The notes beneath the pieces are model-generated. The model made no database searches, was not told the DNA's origin, and worked only from the letters and a program-made list of their open reading frames with translations. From positions 149,001 through 213,000 of the forward strand of contig OY743173.1 in assembly GCA_963555705.1 (NCBI GenBank): DNA of 64,000 nt, written 5' to 3'. Source of the stretch: Ligustrum vulgare. Its lineage: Eukaryota > Streptophyta > Magnoliopsida > Lamiales > Oleaceae. This document shows positions 60,198 to 64,000 of the stretch, piece after piece (the stretch's first letter is position 1; each line of letters starts with the position of its first letter). Both the position numbers and the translations under genes were made by a program.

Positions 60198-62647
60198 ATC
60201 TTACCTCCTTAAAATAATTTCGTCCTCGAAATTAAACTTACTTAATCTTATGATTTCTGAATACTTAATCAGAACTTCCTCTTCTTATGTAGCATCATCG
60301 CTACCATATTTAACCCACTGGATTTTGACTAAATGCATCACTTTGTTTTCTCAAGAGCATGGACTTTTCTATAGACATACGTGTCTACTAAAAAATTCTT
60401 CTGAATCGTAAGTGACTGAAAGTTCACTATTCTTTGAATTCCATTATTATGAACCAAAACCAACATAACTTATTCATAGATGATCAACTTATTTCATAAT
60501 CTCAATACATTATCACCTTCAATTATCATCATCATATCATTCCTTACAATTTTCTATTTTACCTTTATATTCATCTAACCTTACGTTCATCATCATTATC
60601 TCACATAATCCCAAACAACATCATGTCTCTTTACTAAAAAAAAAATTCTCTTCAAGTTTTCATAAATCTTTACTGATATATCAAACCATAATAATTTTTC
60701 CTTTCTTCTTATCATCGAATATTCCCAAAATAATAATCAAAGAATTACCTGAATATTCTCTCTACGTAATATACCCAAACATATCAACATAATATCATCA
60801 ACTTATCTTTCCAATATTTGTAACCCAAAATTCAGTAAACAAATATCTTCCAAATAACTAAGATTCTTTACTTAAATGTCACCACATTTCCTGCAAAGTA
60901 TTTCTTTCACTTATACATACTTATGAATTCTGATTCAATACGGTCCTTATTTCTCTTTCACGTATTCCCGTATCATCTCACTATACCTTGATTATTATAT
61001 CAAAAATATCAGTACCAAAATTTAATAAAATATTCCATATCTCCAATCTTATCATCAAATTTTCTTTTGTCGAGAAAAATAACAGCGCATTAACTCTTGT
61101 TCCCACTTTTCATTTTTCTATTCCATACTTTAAATCATACATCAAGTACTCGGTATCAAATACTCATTCTAGCTGAGAGCTAAGATACTAACTTAAAACA
61201 GCATCACAAGGATCAGATATGTTATTCTCAAACTTAAGAAACTTCACTAATTTCCCAAATCTGAAATTCAAAATTAAAATTTTCTATTCTCCCAAACTTC
61301 AATTCATATCACACTTTATGAACAATACTCTGATTAATCTTATCACCATTAAATAAGACTTCTGTACATCATATAGGATTCCTCATCAAATTTGCTTAAC
61401 CCAAAGATACAATCCCATAATTAAAAATCACACAACTGATCATCTCAGATTTTCCATTATTGTAGCCAAAATATTTACTCACTTCAAAAGTACAACCAAT
61501 AATAATTAATCGAAACTGCATCACTAAATCTTTAAATAAACCCATATATTATGACTAAAAATGAAAATTCTCAATCGTAGATAATATTTTACCATAATGC
61601 AATAAACCATCAAAATAAGATCATCACTGTAAAATCTTATTCCTATTTTCCTCAAAATTCATATCCTTATAATACTCTCCAATACAAGTGATCATTCCTT
61701 TCAAGTGATAAATCCATTCCCAAGAATAATTAAGATTCTTCCCAATAATGCCCTTATACTTGTCCTCACTCGTCTTTCAAAATATAACTTATCATTTACT
61801 CAATCTTGCTTATGAACTTGCAATTCTAAACTCAATTCTCTTAGTGATTGCATACCATACTATGCTCTTATTTCCAAACGATAAAAATTCTGGACAGAGT
61901 CTCCCTTGTAATTTGGACTTATCCCAAACCATAAGCATACTTCATAACTCACAATAATAAATAACTCCACATTTGATCACAACGATCTAAAAATATTGAA
62001 AATGATTCCAACACTTCAATATCATCAAAAATATCCCATAATTCAATTCATAATTCCTTAACATAACAATTTCAAATTATATTTTTCAATATCACAATAT
62101 CACTTCCTTCGATACCTTAATGGCTCAAAAGATAACTCATACTTATAAATATATACCATAAATCATGTTCCCAAAATTTATTCACAAGGCCAAACTTCAT
62201 AATAAATTTCTCTTCAAAATAGAGGAAATAATTCACTTACTCAACATAATATCCATTACTTAATTCTCAATAAAATCATATTATTCCCATTATGCTCAAC
62301 ACTCGTTTTCTTTCTAAAATTTTTTTTTTTTATAATCATACATTAAAGCATATAAGTTATGACAAAGCATAACAACATCATTATTTTCGAAGAAATACAT
62401 TCTTATTTCTCATAAATCATAAGTATCCGAAATACTCTTCATTCTTTCTCATAAATCAGTAAAATGAGTATTCGAAATACTGAAATAACTTTAAACATCA
62501 TAAACTTCTTTACCTCGGAGTTGGTGGAACGAATGATGGCAGTGGCAATCTTCATCAATAAAAATCTTATAATGAAAATATTTCTTGAAAATTCTTTTTG
62601 AAAATTTTACCAGTCTACAGAAACGCAGACTAGCTCTGATACCAACT
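60198..62647 (-). mobile_element. LARD internal region (third locus), non-coding
   Basis: It is homologous to 24915-27571, with the same G-poor plus strand. It has several small deletions and one 116-bp insertion at 61087-61202. The primer-binding site is at 62633-62644. Confidence 0.92.
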
Positions 62648-64000
62648 TGTAGCGCCCCGAGTTCCGTATACCCGATTCACTACGTCATTTTCTGTCTAAA
62701 TTTTTCGAATAATATTTTTGCGGAAGAAATAGTTGAAATTCATTTTTGGCAACATTAAATAAACTCTAATGGCCGATAAAATTGAAAACATTTATGAAAC
62801 CATTTGAAATAGTAAATCGAACCATTAATTTTGTAAAGAAATTGACAATGTCATAATTTCTCAAATAAATGAACTTCTCTAAATTATTCGATTGTTTGGA
62901 AAAAAATACGGAAATCATTAACGTCAAACTTTCAACCGTTTAACGATTATTGCCACCATCATTCATCGCTCGCCACCGTCTCCGAAATCTGCAAAACTGT
63001 TAAAAAGTAGGGTGAGTATTTCATGGGGGAAATACTCAGTAGACTCATCGCAAATTAATTTAATTTATAAGATGATTAAACACACAAATCCCGGCTCTTT
63101 ATAAAACGGGCATTGATAGAGCTTCTTTATAAAACTGCTCTTGATAAAACTCATATTGTGCATTACAGCACGGGACATATTTTACAAATCATAGGCTCTT
63201 TGAAAATAGCTCTTTGAAAACAGCTCTTTGAAAACCATATACTTATAAAAACATTTTAATTATGCCAAGCATAATTTCTTTTGAAAGCATAACATAAGAT
63301 AGGATTGAAATCCTCATAAACATAAATAGACACAAGAACTTTACCGAACTTAGGTGGCAAGAATTCTTATGCAGTAAAACCATAATAACAGTAAGATCAT
63401 AATAACATAGGATAAGATCGAAATCCTCATAAATATAAGAATTTTACCGAACTTAGGTGGCAAGAATTCTTATGTAGTAAAATCATAATAACAGTAAGTA
63501 TACCAAAAAATAATTCATGAAATTCATAGGGATCATTTCTATCATAACATAAGATAGGATCGAAATCCTCATAAACATACGCGACAGGAATTTTACCGAA
63601 CTTAGGTGGTAAATCCTCATAAACATATGGAAAGACAGGAATTTTACCGAACTTAGGTGGTAAATCCTCATAAACTTATGGAGACACAAGAATTTTACCG
63701 AACTTAGGTGGTAAGAATTCTTATGTGCATAGCAATGATCCAAAACATATAAAACATTATCGTAAAAACATAGGGTATACTTACTTTTCATAAAAACATA
63801 AGGTATATTTACCTTTCATAAAACATACTTAATTTTCTTGAAAATTGACTTTCACAAGTCACATGACATTCATATGAAATCATAATTTAAATCAATTAAT
63901 AAGTGCGAGTCTACCTCAAATCCGACGAGTGCAAAGTTGAGCGGGAATGACTTCAATTTCTTTAAATTCTCCGTACGCTTCGTCTTAGCCAATAAGTCAC
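62648..64000 (-). mobile_element. LARD LTR (third locus, 5' LTR side), partial
   Basis: This is the first 1353 bp of the second LTR; it is cut by the window edge. Confidence 0.92.

Larger units (their letters stand above)
56655..64000 (-). mobile_element. LARD-like element, third locus, right end outside window
   Basis: An LTR at 56655-60197 (3543 bp), an internal region 60198-62647 (2450 bp) and a second LTR from 62648 to the window edge repeat the layout at 21215. The left target duplication would be GATGT (56650-56654); its partner is not in view. The LTRs have TG...CA termini. The two LTRs differ at several sites in the first 1.35 kb, so this insertion is older than the array at 21215. 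The LTR middle belongs to the subfamily of the solo LTR at 45208. Confidence 0.92.

Overview
The window is plant nuclear DNA, most likely from a eudicot, and it is made almost entirely of nested transposable elements. I found no host protein gene that I could defend. The evidence is Ty3/gypsy retrotransposons of plant lineages (Tat, Athila, chromovirus), a CACTA transposon with TNP2-type genes, a hAT-like non-autonomous element, a Cassandra element carrying 5S rRNA-like sequence, and long LTRs of a LARD-like (large retrotransposon derivative) family.

Layout. (1) 1-10636: a decayed Tat-clade element on the minus strand. Its LTR is at 9954-10636, followed by gag, protease, RT, two RNase H domains and integrase. 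A spliced accessory gene lies antisense at 131-2256, and a 637-bp hAT-like element splits the integrase. (2) 10887-19172: a CACTA element with intact ends, a 3-bp target duplication (GTT) and two broken genes on the minus strand. (3) 19867-43584: an Athila-like element with gag and protease but no RT, RNase H or integrase. Its gag is interrupted twice: by a 16.4-kb LTR-int-LTR-int-LTR array of a non-coding LARD (21215-37629, duplication GCTTC) and by a complete Cassandra (38068-38770, duplication AGCAC). (4) 43585-48948: the 3' end of a probable copia-type element whose LTR is split by a solo LARD LTR (45208-48235, duplication TATTG). (5) 49711-53430: a small LTR element on the minus strand with gag and protease remnants only. 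(6) 53556-56654: the LTR and 3' flank of a second Athila-like element on the minus strand. (7) 56655-64000: a third LARD locus, running off the right edge.

Most insertions can be ordered from their nesting and target-site duplications. No element here carries an intact enzyme set, so all would depend on machinery supplied elsewhere. The most unusual observations are: clusters of short self-complementary CG-rich motifs in four otherwise different LTR elements; the nearly identical three-LTR array; TA...CA termini on some LARD LTRs; and LARD LTRs that look, on their antisense strand, as if they carry the 5' part of a plant gene.
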